Shown here piece by piece: positions 16,370 through 25,503 of a stretch of 64,000 bases of DNA (its first letter is position 1; every line of letters begins with the position of its first letter). The position numbers were made by a program, and so were the translations under genes. The notes below the pieces were generated by a model. That model was not told the DNA's origin. It ran no database searches and saw only the letters and a list, made by a program, of their open reading frames with translations. The stretch lies in NCBI RefSeq assembly GCF_030285665.1, contig NZ_CP127295.1:7564001-7628000 (forward strand), read 5' to 3'. The stretch is from Amycolatopsis mongoliensis. Lineage in GTDB: Bacteria > Actinomycetota > Actinomycetes > Mycobacteriales > Pseudonocardiaceae.

Positions 16370-18237
16370 GGTTTCGGCAATCCGGGCCGGAGCGCCTGGG
16401 CGAAGTCCTGCGCCTGGCGGCAGATCTCGGCGTCGGGGAGCGTGCTGGCGGAAGTGCGGTAGCTGACGACGACGTTCTCCGAGGAGTCTTCTTCGAGCGG
16501 ACGGTGCTGCCAGGTCAGGCTGCAGAACCCGGTCGCGGGGTTGGACCGTTTGGTGGCGAGGTACGCGGTGACGCCGCCGAGGTCGACGGTCCCGGTCGAG
16601 TCGTAGTAGGAGTCCTTCGACTGCACGGGCCGGGTGCCGCGTTCGAGCGACACGGCGACCTCGCCGCCGACCTGCCAGTGGCATTCGTGCAGCCCGGTGG
16701 GTGCGACCTTGGTGACCGGGCCGACGATCCGTTGCGCGGTGGCGGTGTCGACCAGGCCGCACGGGTCGACCGGCGCGAGTCCTCCCGGCGCGGCGGGCGA
16801 ACCGGCGCGCCCGGCGCGGAGGCGTTTCACGGCTTCGGTGAGCGCGGCCTTCGCCGCGTCGCAGGGCTTGGCGAACGGCTTGGCCGCTTGACTGGCTTCG
16901 ACGCCGATCGTCGCGTCCGGCCGGTCGACGACCGGCACGGACGCGGTGCAGCCGCCCGCCGTGTCGTCGACGCTCAGCGGGAGGCCGTCGAGCTCGCCGG
17001 CGGCCGTGCCCTTGGCGGTCACCGGGCCGCCGACGGTCAGCTCCAGCCACTGGCCCTGCGGGGTGTCGTAGACGCACTCGAAGAAGTGCACGTCGATCTC
17101 GGGGGTGAGCTTTCCGGTCCCGGGTACCGACGGCAGCACCTGGCACAGGTCGGCGCCGCGCAGCCTGTCGGGGCCCAGCGGGTCCGGGTTCGGCGCGGGC
17201 TTCGTCGTGACCGGCGCGGGGGTGCTCGCCGGGGCGGCGGTCGCGGCGCCGTCGTCGCCGCTGGTCAGGGTGACCGCGGTGATCGCGCCGGCCACGACGA
17301 CCACGGCTGCGGCGGCGGCGAGCGCGATCCGGCGACCCCGGCGCCCGGGCTTCTTCGTCAGCACGGCAGCCACCTCGGCCTGGCGGCGCGCGATGAGCGC
17401 GTGCACGGCCGGCGGCCAGGGACGCTGGACCGGCGGCAGGGGGCCGAGGAGCTCCAGGACCTGAGCGGGCGTCGGCCGGCGGGCGGGGTCCTTGGCGAGG
17501 CAGGGCTCGGCGACGGCACGGACCTCGGGCGGCAGGAAGCGCAGGTCCGGGTGCGTGTGGACGACGTTGTAGAGCGACTGCGGGCCCGACGCCCCGGCGA
17601 AGGGGCTGTGCCCGGTGGCGGCGAGCACCAGCAGGGCGCCGAGGGAGAAGACGTCGCTCGCCGGGGTCAGCGGCCGCCCGTCGGCCTGCTCCGGCGACAT
17701 GAACGCCGGCGAGCCGAGGATGACGCCGGTGTGGGTCAGGTCGGTGCCGCCCTCGGCGGCGCGGGCGATGCCGAAGTCGATGACGCGCGGGCCGTCGTCG
17801 GCGAGCAGGACGTTGGCGGGCTTGAGATCCCGGTGCACGAGCCCGGCCCGGTGGATGCCGGCGAGCGCCGACGCCAGCCCGGCGGCGAGGTGCCGCACGG
17901 CGGCCGCCGGCAGCGGCCCGGTCGCGTCGACGGCCTCCTGCAGCGAGGGCCCGGCGACGAAGACCGACGCGAGCCACGGAGTCGGCGCGTGCGGGTCGGC
18001 GTCCATCACGGCGGCGGTGTAGGCGCCGGAGACGAGCCGCGAGACCTCGACCTCGCGCCGGAACCGTTCGCGGAAACCGGGATCGTGGGCGAACCCGCGG
18101 TGCACCTGCTTGACGGCGGCCAGCCGCCCGTCGGGGGCGACCCCGAGCAGGACGCGGCCCATCCCGCCCTCGCCGACCGCGGCGAGCAGCCGGTACCGCC
18201 CGGCCTGCGCCGGCTCACCCCGCCCCAACGGCTCCAC
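16366..18237 (-). CDS. Membrane Ser/Thr protein kinase with extracellular Cys-rich sensor (first of tandem pair)
   Basis: 623 residues, a paralogue of the downstream kinase with about the same layout: P-loop AVGEGGMGRV, VHRDLKPANVLL, VIDFGIARAAEGG, MSPEQADGRPLTPASDVFSLGALL; then a basic segment and one transmembrane helix (RRIALAAAAAVVVVAGAITAV), then an outside region with two DPC/DLC-type units (GADLCQVLPS and PVDPCGLVDT). GTG at 18237 follows GGAGGTGG and begins with the short N-terminus VEPLGRGEPAQAGRYRLL. The region has four or more spaced cysteines suggesting disulfides. The recent duplication explains the near-identical kinase cores. Confidence 0.88.
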   Translation of the reverse strand: MEPLGRGEPAQAGRYRLLAAVGEGGMGRVLLGVAPDGRLAAVKQVHRGFAHDPGFRERFRREVEVSRLVSGAYTAAVMDADPHAPTPWLASVFVAGPSLQEAVDATGPLPAAAVRHLAAGLASALAGIHRAGLVHRDLKPANVLLADDGPRVIDFGIARAAEGGTDLTHTGVILGSPAFMSPEQADGRPLTPASDVFSLGALLVLAATGHSPFAGASGPQSLYNVVHTHPDLRFLPPEVRAVAEPCLAKDPARRPTPAQVLELLGPLPPVQRPWPPAVHALIARRQAEVAAVLTKKPGRRGRRIALAAAAAVVVVAGAITAVTLTSGDDGAATAAPASTPAPVTTKPAPNPDPLGPDRLRGADLCQVLPSVPGTGKLTPEIDVHFFECVYDTPQGQWLELTVGGPVTAKGTAAGELDGLPLSVDDTAGGCTASVPVVDRPDATIGVEASQAAKPFAKPCDAAKAALTEAVKRLRAGRAGSPAAPGGLAPVDPCGLVDTATAQRIVGPVTKVAPTGLHECHWQVGGEVAVSLERGTRPVQSKDSYYDSTGTVDLGGVTAYLATKRSNPATGFCSLTWQHRPLEEDSSENVVVSYRTSASTLPDAEICRQAQDFAQALRPGLPKP

Positions 18238-18580
18238 GCCCCACCTCCGCGGGCGATCGTAGAACGTGCCACCCGGCCGGCGGCGGGGAATGGCCTGATC
18301 CGGCCCGGTCCGGTGATCTGCTACCGACGGCCGGCTCCGGCTCGGCCCGGCGGGCTGTGGTGGTGGTCGGTGCTCGGGCGGCAGGGGTGGTCGGTGCCCG
18401 GGCAGCAGGCTGGCGGGGCGGGCCCGGCCCGGCGGTCCGCGGTGGAGGTCGGGTGCCCGGGCGGCAGTTCCGCGCAGCGGGACCTCGACAGGCTGCACCC
18501 ACCCCGCGGGGCCACCGCCAGTCGCGCGCCACTTCGCCGCTCCTGCGCGATCATGGCAGTCTCCCGCGAAAGGAACCACC
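18238..18580. other. 343-bp intergenic region with degenerate direct repeats
   Basis: No convincing gene. It separates two divergent genes and should hold both promoters. It contains three degenerate copies of a 24-bp unit, GGTGGTCGGTGCYCGGGCRGCAG, at about 18362-18384, 18386-18408 and 18443-18466, two adjacent and one 35 bp on. They might be regulator binding sites or simple low-complexity drift. Confidence 0.4.
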
Positions 18581-19411
18581 GTGACCACGACCGTCGGTCT
18601 CCTGCACCCCGGCGCGATGGGCGCCGCCGTCGGGGCGGTGCTCACCGCCCGTGGTGTGCCGGTCTTCTGGCTGCCCGCCGGGCGCGGGCCCGCGTCGCGA
18701 CGGCGTGCCGAGGACGCCCGGCTCACCGAGACCCGGGACATCGCCGGCTGCGACGTCGTCCTCGGCATCTGCCCGCCCGCCGCCGCGCTCGACGTCGCCC
18801 GGGCGGTCGCCGCCACCGGGTTCGGCGGCGTCTACCTGGACGCGAACGCCATCTCTCCCCGGCACGCCGGGGAGATCGAGGGGATCCTGGGCAAGGCGAC
18901 CGTCGTCGACGGCGGGATCGTCGGTCCGCCACCGCGGTCGGCCGGGACCACCCGCCTCTACCTCTCCGGGCCCGCGACCGCCGTCGCCCGGCTGGAGAGC
19001 CTGTTCGCCGGCACGCACCTGCGCCCCGTCGCGCTGGACGGTCCCGTGGGCCGAGCGTCGGCCCTCAAGCTCGCCTTCGCCGCCTACAACAAGCTCACCT
19101 TCGCGCTCGCCGCGCAGTCCCACGCGCTGGCGGAGCGCCACGGCGTCGGCGGCGAACTGCGGGAGCTCGCCGCCGACGTGCTGCCCGGGACACCGCTGGG
19201 CGCGCCCGAAGGGATCGCCTCCGCCGGGCGGCGGGCCTGGCGCTGGGAAGGCGAAATGGCCGAAATCGCGGAAACCTGCGCCGCCGCCGGGCTGTCTCCG
19301 GCGCTCGTGACGGCCGCCGGAGAGCTGTTCGGACGCTGGCGCGAGCACCGCGACGACGACGGCGTCACCCTCGCAACGCTCCTTCAGGCGCTGGTCACTC
19401 CGCCGGAGTGA
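18581..19411 (+). CDS. 6-phosphogluconate dehydrogenase-like NAD(P) oxidoreductase
   Basis: 276 residues. N-terminal Rossmann fold TVGLLHPGAMGAAVGAVLTARG, then GICPPAAALDVARAVAATGFGGVYLDANAISP, then DGGIVGPPP; the C-terminal helical half (SALKLAFAAYNKLTFALAAQS) matches the DUF1932 type found with such dehydrogenases. The reaction is unknown; beta-hydroxyacid dehydrogenase and imine-reductase-like relatives are possible. GTG start with AAAGGA upstream. Its 3' end overlaps the convergent oxidoreductase gene by 17 bp. Confidence 0.8.
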   Translation: MTTTVGLLHPGAMGAAVGAVLTARGVPVFWLPAGRGPASRRRAEDARLTETRDIAGCDVVLGICPPAAALDVARAVAATGFGGVYLDANAISPRHAGEIEGILGKATVVDGGIVGPPPRSAGTTRLYLSGPATAVARLESLFAGTHLRPVALDGPVGRASALKLAFAAYNKLTFALAAQSHALAERHGVGGELRELAADVLPGTPLGAPEGIASAGRRAWRWEGEMAEIAETCAAAGLSPALVTAAGELFGRWREHRDDDGVTLATLLQALVTPPE

Positions 19412-20432
19412 CGTCGATCAGCACCTTCCCGGTCGCGCCCTTCTCGGACGCGATGTGGGCCTCCGCGGTGTCTTCGAGGGGGAAGCGGTGGACCGGCACG
19501 CCGTGGTCCTCGCCGAGCCGCAGCGCGCCGTCGGCCAGTGCCGCCGTGACGTCTTCGGCGCCGGCGCGGAGTTTGTCCGCCCCCACCGTGTAGAGCACGA
19601 TGAACTGGTACCGCGCGTTCAGCCACAGGTTGGCCCCGAAGTCGAGGCTGACGGTCCCGGTGCCGCGGTCGTCGCCGTAGATCGCGACCGTGCCGCGCGG
19701 GCGCAGGACCTCGGTGTGCAGGCCGGCGTTGACCCCGGCCGCGACCTCGACGACCAGGTCGACGCCGTCCGGGGCGACCTCGCGGATCCGGGCGCCGAGT
19801 TCCGGGTCGGGGTAGCGCAGCACGTGCTGGGCGCCGGCGGCCCGGGCGAGCGCGGCCTTCTCCTCGCTGCTGACCGTCGCGATCACCGTCGCCCCGGCCC
19901 AGCGGCCGAGCTGGATCGTGGCGTTGCCGACCGCGCCGGCGCCGCCGCTGACCAGCACCGTCCGGCCGGCGAGGCCGCCGGGGGCGAGCCGCGTGGGCCC
20001 GTCTTCGGCGACGGTCAGCGCCCGGTGCGCGGTCAGGGCCGGGACGCCGAACCCGGCGCCTTCGTCGAACCCGGCGGCGTCGGGCAGCCCGACCAGCTGC
20101 GCGGCCGGGAGCACGGTGTACTCCTGCGCGGTGCCGGCTGCCGGGCCGTAGGTGCCCGAGAGGATCAGCCACACGCGGTCGCCGGGGGCGAAGCCGGTGA
20201 CGTCCGGGCCCACCGCGTCGACGACACCCGCGCCGTCCTGGTTCGGCACCGTTTCCGGTACCTCGGTCCCGGCCTCGGCGCCGCGGCCGAGCCGCTGCTT
20301 CCAGTCGGTCGGGTTGACCGCGGACACGACGATCCTTACGCGGACCTCACCGGGCCCGGGGTCCGCGACGGCCCGCTCGGACAGCGACAGCACCTCGGGT
20401 CCGCCGTGGCGGCGGTAGACGACTGCTTTCAT
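19395..20432 (-). CDS. Zinc-free MDR (quinone oxidoreductase-like) reductase
   Basis: 345 residues of the medium-chain reductase superfamily: MKAVVYRRHGGPEVLSL start, AVNPTDWKQRLGRG substrate region, PNQDGAGVVDAVGPDVTGFAPGDRV, and the NADP fold TVLVSGGAGAVGNATIQLGR. No catalytic zinc cysteines are seen, placing it with NADPH:quinone or crotonyl-type reductases. Probable role in reduction of reactive enones or quinones. Start ATG is fixed by the conserved N-terminus. Confidence 0.9.
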   Translation of the reverse strand: MKAVVYRRHGGPEVLSLSERAVADPGPGEVRVRIVVSAVNPTDWKQRLGRGAEAGTEVPETVPNQDGAGVVDAVGPDVTGFAPGDRVWLILSGTYGPAAGTAQEYTVLPAAQLVGLPDAAGFDEGAGFGVPALTAHRALTVAEDGPTRLAPGGLAGRTVLVSGGAGAVGNATIQLGRWAGATVIATVSSEEKAALARAAGAQHVLRYPDPELGARIREVAPDGVDLVVEVAAGVNAGLHTEVLRPRGTVAIYGDDRGTGTVSLDFGANLWLNARYQFIVLYTVGADKLRAGAEDVTAALADGALRLGEDHGVPVHRFPLEDTAEAHIASEKGATGKVLIDVTPAE

Positions 20433-20613
20433 GCCGGGTGCAATCCCGCGGCACCGCGGGTTATTCCCGGCGCCCGGAAATGCGGTGACGGTGAATCCGC
20501 GGCGGGTGCCGGCCAAAAAACGGCGGAAATCGATGCCGTGCGGGTGATCCCCCGGCCGGGCGATTTTCCGTGCTGCCCGAGCGAAAACGGCCGCCGTCGC
20601 AGAAACTGGGCGC

Positions 20614-20763
20614 GTGGGAGAGGAAAAGCGCGGCCCGGGGGACGAGCGGCCGAAGCGCGACGACGGGGAACCGACGCCGATCTTCGACGCGGTGTTCAGC
20701 GCCACGCGCGCGCGGGCGACTACGAAGAATCCGCCGGGTGAGCCGGAGAAAACGGGACGCTGA
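20614..20763 (+). CDS. Small hydrophilic protein, hypothetical
   Basis: A 49-codon reading frame from GTG: strongly charged N-terminus (GEEKRGPGDERPKRDDGEP), then TPIFDAVFSATRARA and a basic tail. There is no clear Shine-Dalgarno. The IFDAVFSA stretch could be a short amphipathic helix. I do not recognise it; it is listed because it is followed closely by two other small genes on the same strand. Confidence 0.35.
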   Translation: MGEEKRGPGDERPKRDDGEPTPIFDAVFSATRARATTKNPPGEPEKTGR

Positions 20764-20796
20764 ATCGCTTTCGGCGGCGTGGGGAGGGGAACCGGG

Positions 20797-20970
20797 GTGC
20801 GCGAGGGGTGGGCGTGGCGCGCCCTGGCCGTGACGTTCGCGGTGGTCTCGGCGGCCCAGGCCTACCTCGCGGCGGAGATGGGCGTGGCGTGGGCAGCGGC
20901 CCTGGCGGCGGTGTTCCTCGCGACGGCGATCGCGTGCGGGTTCGCGGCCCGGGACTGGCGTCCCCGTTGA
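20797..20970 (+). CDS. Small two-helix membrane protein
   Basis: 57 residues from GTG 20797, preceded by GGGGAGGGGA. Two hydrophobic segments (RALAVTFAVVSAAQAYLAA and AAALAAVFLATAIACGFA) and a basic C-terminus RDWRPR suggest an integral membrane miniprotein. Family unknown. An in-frame GTG 18 bases earlier is possible but lies too close to the RBS-like tract. Confidence 0.5.
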   Translation: MREGWAWRALAVTFAVVSAAQAYLAAEMGVAWAAALAAVFLATAIACGFAARDWRPR

Positions 20971-21049
20971 CCTGTGGCACTTTGTTCGACATCCGCAGCG
21001 ATCATGTAGCATTTCGCGCGCATGTGGACCTGCGGCCGAGGAGTGGAAC

Positions 21050-21181
21050 GTGGCAGGCGTGGTGAACAGCATGATCGCCGCCGAGCACGCGGCGGGCGCC
21101 ACGATCTCGGAACTGGCCGAGCGCTGGGGCATCGACCCGCGCCAGGTGGTCGAGCGCCTCTCGGCGGCCGCCGGTTCCTGA
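21050..21181 (+). CDS. 43-residue helix-turn-helix-like protein
   Basis: Starts at GTG with GAGGAG upstream and reads VAGVVNSMIAAEHAAGATIS, then ELAERWGIDPRQVVERLSAA. The second half has the spacing of a helix-turn-helix (ISELAERWGIDPRQVVERL). It may be a minimal DNA-binding or protein-contact peptide. An AT-richer stretch (about 20982-21012) upstream could hold its promoter. It is convergent with glgC, whose stop is 18 bp away. Confidence 0.55.
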   Translation: MAGVVNSMIAAEHAAGATISELAERWGIDPRQVVERLSAAAGS

Positions 21182-21190
21182 CGGCCGCCG
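21162..21190. terminator. Hairpin between convergent small gene and glgC
   Basis: CGGCGGCCG (21162-21170) and CGGCCGCCG (21182-21190) are complementary around an 11-base loop and straddle the stop codon of the small HTH gene. Very GC-rich sequence makes chance stems common. Confidence 0.4.
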
Positions 21191-21199
21191 CGGCCGCCC

Positions 21200-22417
21200 T
21201 CAGATCGCGCGTTCCCCCTTGCCGAGCACCACGATCCCGCCTTCGCTCACGTGGTAGTGCCCCCGGTCCCGGGCCAGGTCGACGCCGATGTGCGCCCCCG
21301 GCGGCACGACGACGTTCTTGTCGAGGATCGCCCGCCGCACCACCGCACCGCGGCCCACGCGGGCCCCGTCCAGCAGCACCGACCCCTGGACCACGGCGCC
21401 CTGCTCCACGAGCACGTCGGGCGAGAGCACCGAGTCGACCACCTGCGCGCCCGAGATGATGCAGCCGTTGCTGACGATCGACTGGTTCGCCGTGCCGCCT
21501 TCGACGAACTTCGCCGCCGCCCGCTGCCCCGGGTGGGCGAGGATCGGCCACTTCCGGTTGTAGAGGTTGAAGATCGGGTGCGTCGAGATCAGGTCGGTGT
21601 GCGCCTCGTAGTAGCTGTCGATGGTCCCGACGTCGCGCCAGTAGCCGTGGTCGCGTTCGGTCTCGCCGGGCACGACGTTGCCGCTGAAGTCGTAGACCGC
21701 CGCTTCGCCCGACTTGACCAGCGCCGGGATGATGTCGCGGCCCATGTCGTGGTGCGACGCGGCGTTCTCGGCGTCGGCGTGCAGCGCTTCCAGCATCACC
21801 TTGGTGGTGAAGATGTAGTTGCCCATCGACACGTACGACTCCTCGGGGGAGTCCGGCAGGCCCGGCGGGTCGTCGGGCTTCTCCATGAACGCGTCGATCA
21901 TCAGGCCGTCGGTGGTCCGGATGACGCCGAACGAGCTCGCCTCCGCCCGCGGGACGCGGATCCCGGCGACGGTGACCCCGGCACCCGAGGAAATGTGGGC
22001 CTCCAGCATCTGCCGGGGGTCCATCCGGTAGATGTTGTCCGCGCCGAACACCGCGATGTACTCGGGGTCCTCGTCGTAGACCAGGTTGAGGCTCTGGTGG
22101 ATGGCGTCGGCGCTGCCCTGGTACCAGCGCGGGCCCAGCCGCTGCTGCGCCGGCACCGGCGTGACGTACTCGCCGGTCAGCGCCGAGAGGCGCCACGTCG
22201 TCGAGATGTGCCGGTCGAGCGAGTGCGACTTGTACTGCGTCAGCACGCACAGCCGCCGGAACCCGCCGTGCACCAGGTTCGACAGCACGAAGTCGACCAG
22301 CCGGTGCACACCCCCGAAGGGCACGGCGGGTTTCGCGCGGTCGGCGGTGAGCGGCATCAGCCGTTTGCCCTCGCCGCCCGCGAGCACGATGCCCAGCACG
22401 TCGGCTCCAGTGTTCAC
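21200..22417 (-). CDS. glgC: Glucose-1-phosphate adenylyltransferase
   Basis: 405 residues. Makes ADP-glucose from glucose-1-phosphate and ATP. The nucleotidyl-transferase signature [25 protein letters not shown] is at the N-terminus; [21 protein letters not shown] and the C-terminal left-handed beta-helix ([36 protein letters not shown]) complete the family. The GTG start overlaps the glgM stop as GTGA and has GGGAGG upstream, so it is translationally coupled to glgM. In actinobacteria GlgC supplies ADP-glucose for GlgM in the GlgE alpha-glucan pathway. Confidence 0.95.
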   Translation of the reverse strand: MNTGADVLGIVLAGGEGKRLMPLTADRAKPAVPFGGVHRLVDFVLSNLVHGGFRRLCVLTQYKSHSLDRHISTTWRLSALTGEYVTPVPAQQRLGPRWYQGSADAIHQSLNLVYDEDPEYIAVFGADNIYRMDPRQMLEAHISSGAGVTVAGIRVPRAEASSFGVIRTTDGLMIDAFMEKPDDPPGLPDSPEESYVSMGNYIFTTKVMLEALHADAENAASHHDMGRDIIPALVKSGEAAVYDFSGNVVPGETERDHGYWRDVGTIDSYYEAHTDLISTHPIFNLYNRKWPILAHPGQRAAAKFVEGGTANQSIVSNGCIISGAQVVDSVLSPDVLVEQGAVVQGSVLLDGARVGRGAVVRRAILDKNVVVPPGAHIGVDLARDRGHYHVSEGGIVVLGKGERAI

Positions 22418-23568
22418 GACGACCTCCCGCACGCTTCGTAGAGGGCGACCGTCTGCTCGGCGATCGCCTTCCAACCGAACTCGCCGACCGCGCGCTCGCG
22501 GCCGGCGGTACCCATCGCGGCGGCCCGGTCCGGCGAGCCCACCAGCTCGTTGAGCGCCGCGCCCAGCCGCGCCTCGTACCCGGCGGCGTCCGCCTCGTCG
22601 TAGTGCACCAGCAGGCCGGTCCGGCCGTCGTCGACGACCTCGGGGATCCCTCCGACGTCGCTGGCGACCACGGCCGTGCCGCACGCCGCGGCCTCGAGGT
22701 TCACGATGCCGAGCGGCTCGTAGACCGACGGGCAGGCGAACACCGCGGCGTGGGTGAGCAGCTGGACGACTTCGGGCCGGGGCAGCATCTCGGGGATCCA
22801 GCGGACGCCGGTGCGGGTCTTCTCCAGGTCGGCCACCAGGCCGCGGAACTCGGCGTCCAGTTCGGGCGTGTCCGCGCCGCCCGCGCACAGCACCAGCTGC
22901 GTGCCGGGGTCGAGCGCGGCGCCCGCGCGGACCAGGTGCGGGACGCCCTTCTGCCGGGTGATCCGGCCGACGAACAGCACGTACGGCCGGTCCGGGTCGA
23001 TGCCGTGCTTCTCGAGGACGTCGGTGCCGGGGTCGGGCCGGTAGAGCGCGGTGTCGATGCCGTTGTGGATCACGTGGACGCGCTCGGGCGGCACGGCCGG
23101 GTACGCCGTGAGCACGTCTTGGCGCATGCCGCCGCTGACGGCGACGATCGCGTCCGCCGCTTCGTAGGCTTCGCGCTCGATCCACGACGAGACGCGATAG
23201 CCGCCCCCGAGCTGTTCGGCCTTCCACGGCCGCAGCGGCTCCAGCGAGTGCGCGGTGACGACGTGCGGGATGCCGTGCGTCAGCTTCGCGAGGTGCCCGG
23301 CCAGGTTCGCGTACCAGGTGTGGCTGTGCGCGAGGTCGTGGCCGTCGAGGGCGTTCGCCATCGACACGGCGATGTCCATGGTCGTGAACGCCGGCTGGCG
23401 GTAGCCGTGCGGATCGGTGTGCCCGGTGGCGTCGGGGCGGTCCGCGCCCCAGCAGTGCACGTCGAGATCGACCAGCGACCGCAACTCCCGGGCGAGGAAC
23501 TCCACGTGAACTCCGGCGCCGCCGTAGACCTCCGGCGGGTATTCCCGGGTGAGCAGGCCGACCTTCAT
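22414..23568 (-). CDS. glgM: GT4 glycogen synthase / maltose-1-phosphate synthase
   Basis: 384 residues of the actinobacterial GT4 type: [21 protein letters not shown] start, [46 protein letters not shown], and the C-terminal E-x7-E motif [19 protein letters not shown]. In mycobacteria the homologue (formerly glgA) condenses ADP-glucose with glucose-1-phosphate to maltose-1-phosphate. Coupled to glgC by a 4-nt overlap. A 94-bp gap separates it from glfT2 upstream; a separate promoter there is possible. Confidence 0.92.
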   Translation of the reverse strand: MKVGLLTREYPPEVYGGAGVHVEFLARELRSLVDLDVHCWGADRPDATGHTDPHGYRQPAFTTMDIAVSMANALDGHDLAHSHTWYANLAGHLAKLTHGIPHVVTAHSLEPLRPWKAEQLGGGYRVSSWIEREAYEAADAIVAVSGGMRQDVLTAYPAVPPERVHVIHNGIDTALYRPDPGTDVLEKHGIDPDRPYVLFVGRITRQKGVPHLVRAGAALDPGTQLVLCAGGADTPELDAEFRGLVADLEKTRTGVRWIPEMLPRPEVVQLLTHAAVFACPSVYEPLGIVNLEAAACGTAVVASDVGGIPEVVDDGRTGLLVHYDEADAAGYEARLGAALNELVGSPDRAAAMGTAGRERAVGEFGWKAIAEQTVALYEACGRSS

Positions 23569-23662
23569 GACCGAAACCCTATGGCCTCCCGGGCCTGTGG
23601 CGCAGTCTGGCGTCCAGGGGAATCTCCGGAGTTTTCGGTCACTGCTCAGATGAGCGGCAAGA

Positions 23663-25501
23663 TCAGAGTCCGTAGAGGCGTTTCCAGTTGTCCCGCGAGG
23701 TCAGCTCCGGCATGGCGCGCTGGTACCGCTCCTGCGCCGCCGAGCCCTCCGCGCGCAGCCGGCGGATCACCCGGATGCCGCGTTTGGCCAGTTCCAGGGC
23801 CTTCGCGCGGTCGTAGGACCGGACGCGGACGCCTTCCTGGTTCGCGTCCGTCACGAGCACCGTCGAGAACAGCGACGTGTGCCACCAGTGGGCCTCGTCG
23901 GAGGGCACCGCGCCCAGACCGAACCGGTGGCGCCCGGTGGTCTGGTGGAGCAGCCGCTTGAGGAGGACGACGAGCGTCCGGCTCGGCGGCGGCGCGCTGT
24001 TGATGATGCCGATGTCGTTGGAGGCGATGCCCGGGACGTCGGTGGCCTTGTGCCGCTTGGTCTCCGGGTACTGGTCGCGGATCCGGCGGATCTCCTGCAT
24101 CGCCTCGACCCCGCCGTCCCGCAGGACCTGCGGGCCCTCCAGGAAGTCCTCCACCGTCTTGATCAGCGTCGCCGACAGCCCGTACTGCATCCCCAGCAGA
24201 TACCGCACCAGCTGCGCCAGCAGCACCCGGGAGAGCAGGTTGAGGTTGAACGGCGAGTGCAACGCCGCGGTGATGATCGAGTTGCGCAGGTTGAAGTACC
24301 GGTGCCACTCGTCCCAGTCCTTCATGTGGAAGTCCGCGTGCCACACCCCCGCCCCCGGCAACGTCACCGTCGGGAAGCCGTGCGCGCGGGCCCGGTAGGA
24401 GTACTCCGCGTCGTCCCACTGGAAGAAGAACGGCAACGGATACCCGGTCGCCTGCACCACCTCGTACGGGATCAGGCACGACCACCAGCCGTTGTACCCG
24501 GCGTCCAGGCGCCGCTCCTGCCGGTTCGGCTTCAACGTCTCCTCATCCACCCCCAGCAGGTCCGCCGTCGACAGGGAGTGCTCGACCGGCTGGCCGGGCT
24601 CGAGGGTGTTCAGCCGGGCGTATTCGGCGCCGACGTGCAGCTGGTTGGGGTGGAACAGGTTGAGCATCTGGCCGCCGACGATGATCGGGTTGGCGGCGCG
24701 GTTGGAGAACGCCGTCATCCGGATCACCAGGTCCGGCTCCAGCAGCACGTCGTCGTCCATGAACAGCACGTTCGCGTGCTCGGTCGCGGTGTGCCCGGCC
24801 ACCTCGAACAGGCCCCGGGTGAACCCGCCGGCCCCGCCGAGGTTCGGCTGCTTGATGTAGTGCAGCTTGTCCGCCAGGTCCTTGGCGACCTGCTCGAACC
24901 CGTCCCGGGACTCGACCAGGTCGCTGCCCTGGTCGGCGACGTAGATGGCGTCCAGGGTCTCCAGCGAGGAGACGTCCGCGGCCAGGGCCTGGAGGTTCTT
25001 CAGGCAGTCGTCGGCGCGGTTCATCGTGCAGATCGTCACCGCGGTCGGGCGGATCTTCTGCGGGGCCTCGACCGTCCAGCGGACCTGCTCCACCCGCAGC
25101 GTCTGCCCGCCCTCGGTTTCCAGGTCGAGCCAGAGCGCGCCGCCGTCGTAGAACTTGTCCAGCTTCGAGGTCAGCGTGATCTTGTGCTGCTTGACGTCGG
25201 CGACCTGCTCGGCGGCCACCACACGCGGCTCGCCCTCGACGTCGGAGGCACCCATCGACAGCAGCCCGGTCCCGGTGACCACGGCCTCGACCGACACCTC
25301 GGTCACCGTGGTCCACCGCTGCCAGTAGGAGGCCGGGAACCGGCCGAAGTACGTGTTACCCGACACCTTCGTGCCGGGCTCCAGCCGGAGCGAGCCCCGG
25401 TCGCGCACGGCCGAGCCGCGGTGGACTTCGGCGTAGAGGTCTTTGCTGACGATCGGCGCGGGGCCCGCGTAGAGGCCGCGCTGCGCGGTCAGGTCGGTCA
25501 T
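23663..25501 (-). CDS. glfT2: Galactofuranosyltransferase GlfT2
   Basis: 612 residues, the size of mycobacterial GlfT2, the polymerase that extends the arabinogalactan galactan from UDP-galactofuranose. The N-terminal beta-sandwich is followed by the GT-A fold: TAVTICTMNRADDCLKNLQ, metal-binding DDD at 249-251 (NVLFMDDDVLLEPDL), catalytic DDAE at 363-366 (FFFQWDDAEYSYR) and the HADFHMKDWDEWHRYFNLRN region. The start is ATG at 25501, 2 bp after the stop of the upstream GT-C gene. UDP-galactopyranose mutase is not in this window. Expected at the inner face of the membrane. Confidence 0.95.
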   Translation of the reverse strand: MTDLTAQRGLYAGPAPIVSKDLYAEVHRGSAVRDRGSLRLEPGTKVSGNTYFGRFPASYWQRWTTVTEVSVEAVVTGTGLLSMGASDVEGEPRVVAAEQVADVKQHKITLTSKLDKFYDGGALWLDLETEGGQTLRVEQVRWTVEAPQKIRPTAVTICTMNRADDCLKNLQALAADVSSLETLDAIYVADQGSDLVESRDGFEQVAKDLADKLHYIKQPNLGGAGGFTRGLFEVAGHTATEHANVLFMDDDVLLEPDLVIRMTAFSNRAANPIIVGGQMLNLFHPNQLHVGAEYARLNTLEPGQPVEHSLSTADLLGVDEETLKPNRQERRLDAGYNGWWSCLIPYEVVQATGYPLPFFFQWDDAEYSYRARAHGFPTVTLPGAGVWHADFHMKDWDEWHRYFNLRNSIITAALHSPFNLNLLSRVLLAQLVRYLLGMQYGLSATLIKTVEDFLEGPQVLRDGGVEAMQEIRRIRDQYPETKRHKATDVPGIASNDIGIINSAPPPSRTLVVLLKRLLHQTTGRHRFGLGAVPSDEAHWWHTSLFSTVLVTDANQEGVRVRSYDRAKALELAKRGIRVIRRLRAEGSAAQERYQRAMPELTSRDNWKRLYGL

Positions 25502-25503
25502 GG

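Noticed and set aside
14567..17977. Single open frame of more than 1100 codons through both kinase genes
   Set aside because: Its first half is the antisense-like alternate frame of the upstream kinase, Arg/Pro-rich without motifs; the real gene starts at GTG 16369.
18238..18580. Minus-strand frame rich in Ala-Arg-Thr repeats
   Set aside because: No start with RBS and the composition follows the direct repeats in DNA; treated as non-coding.
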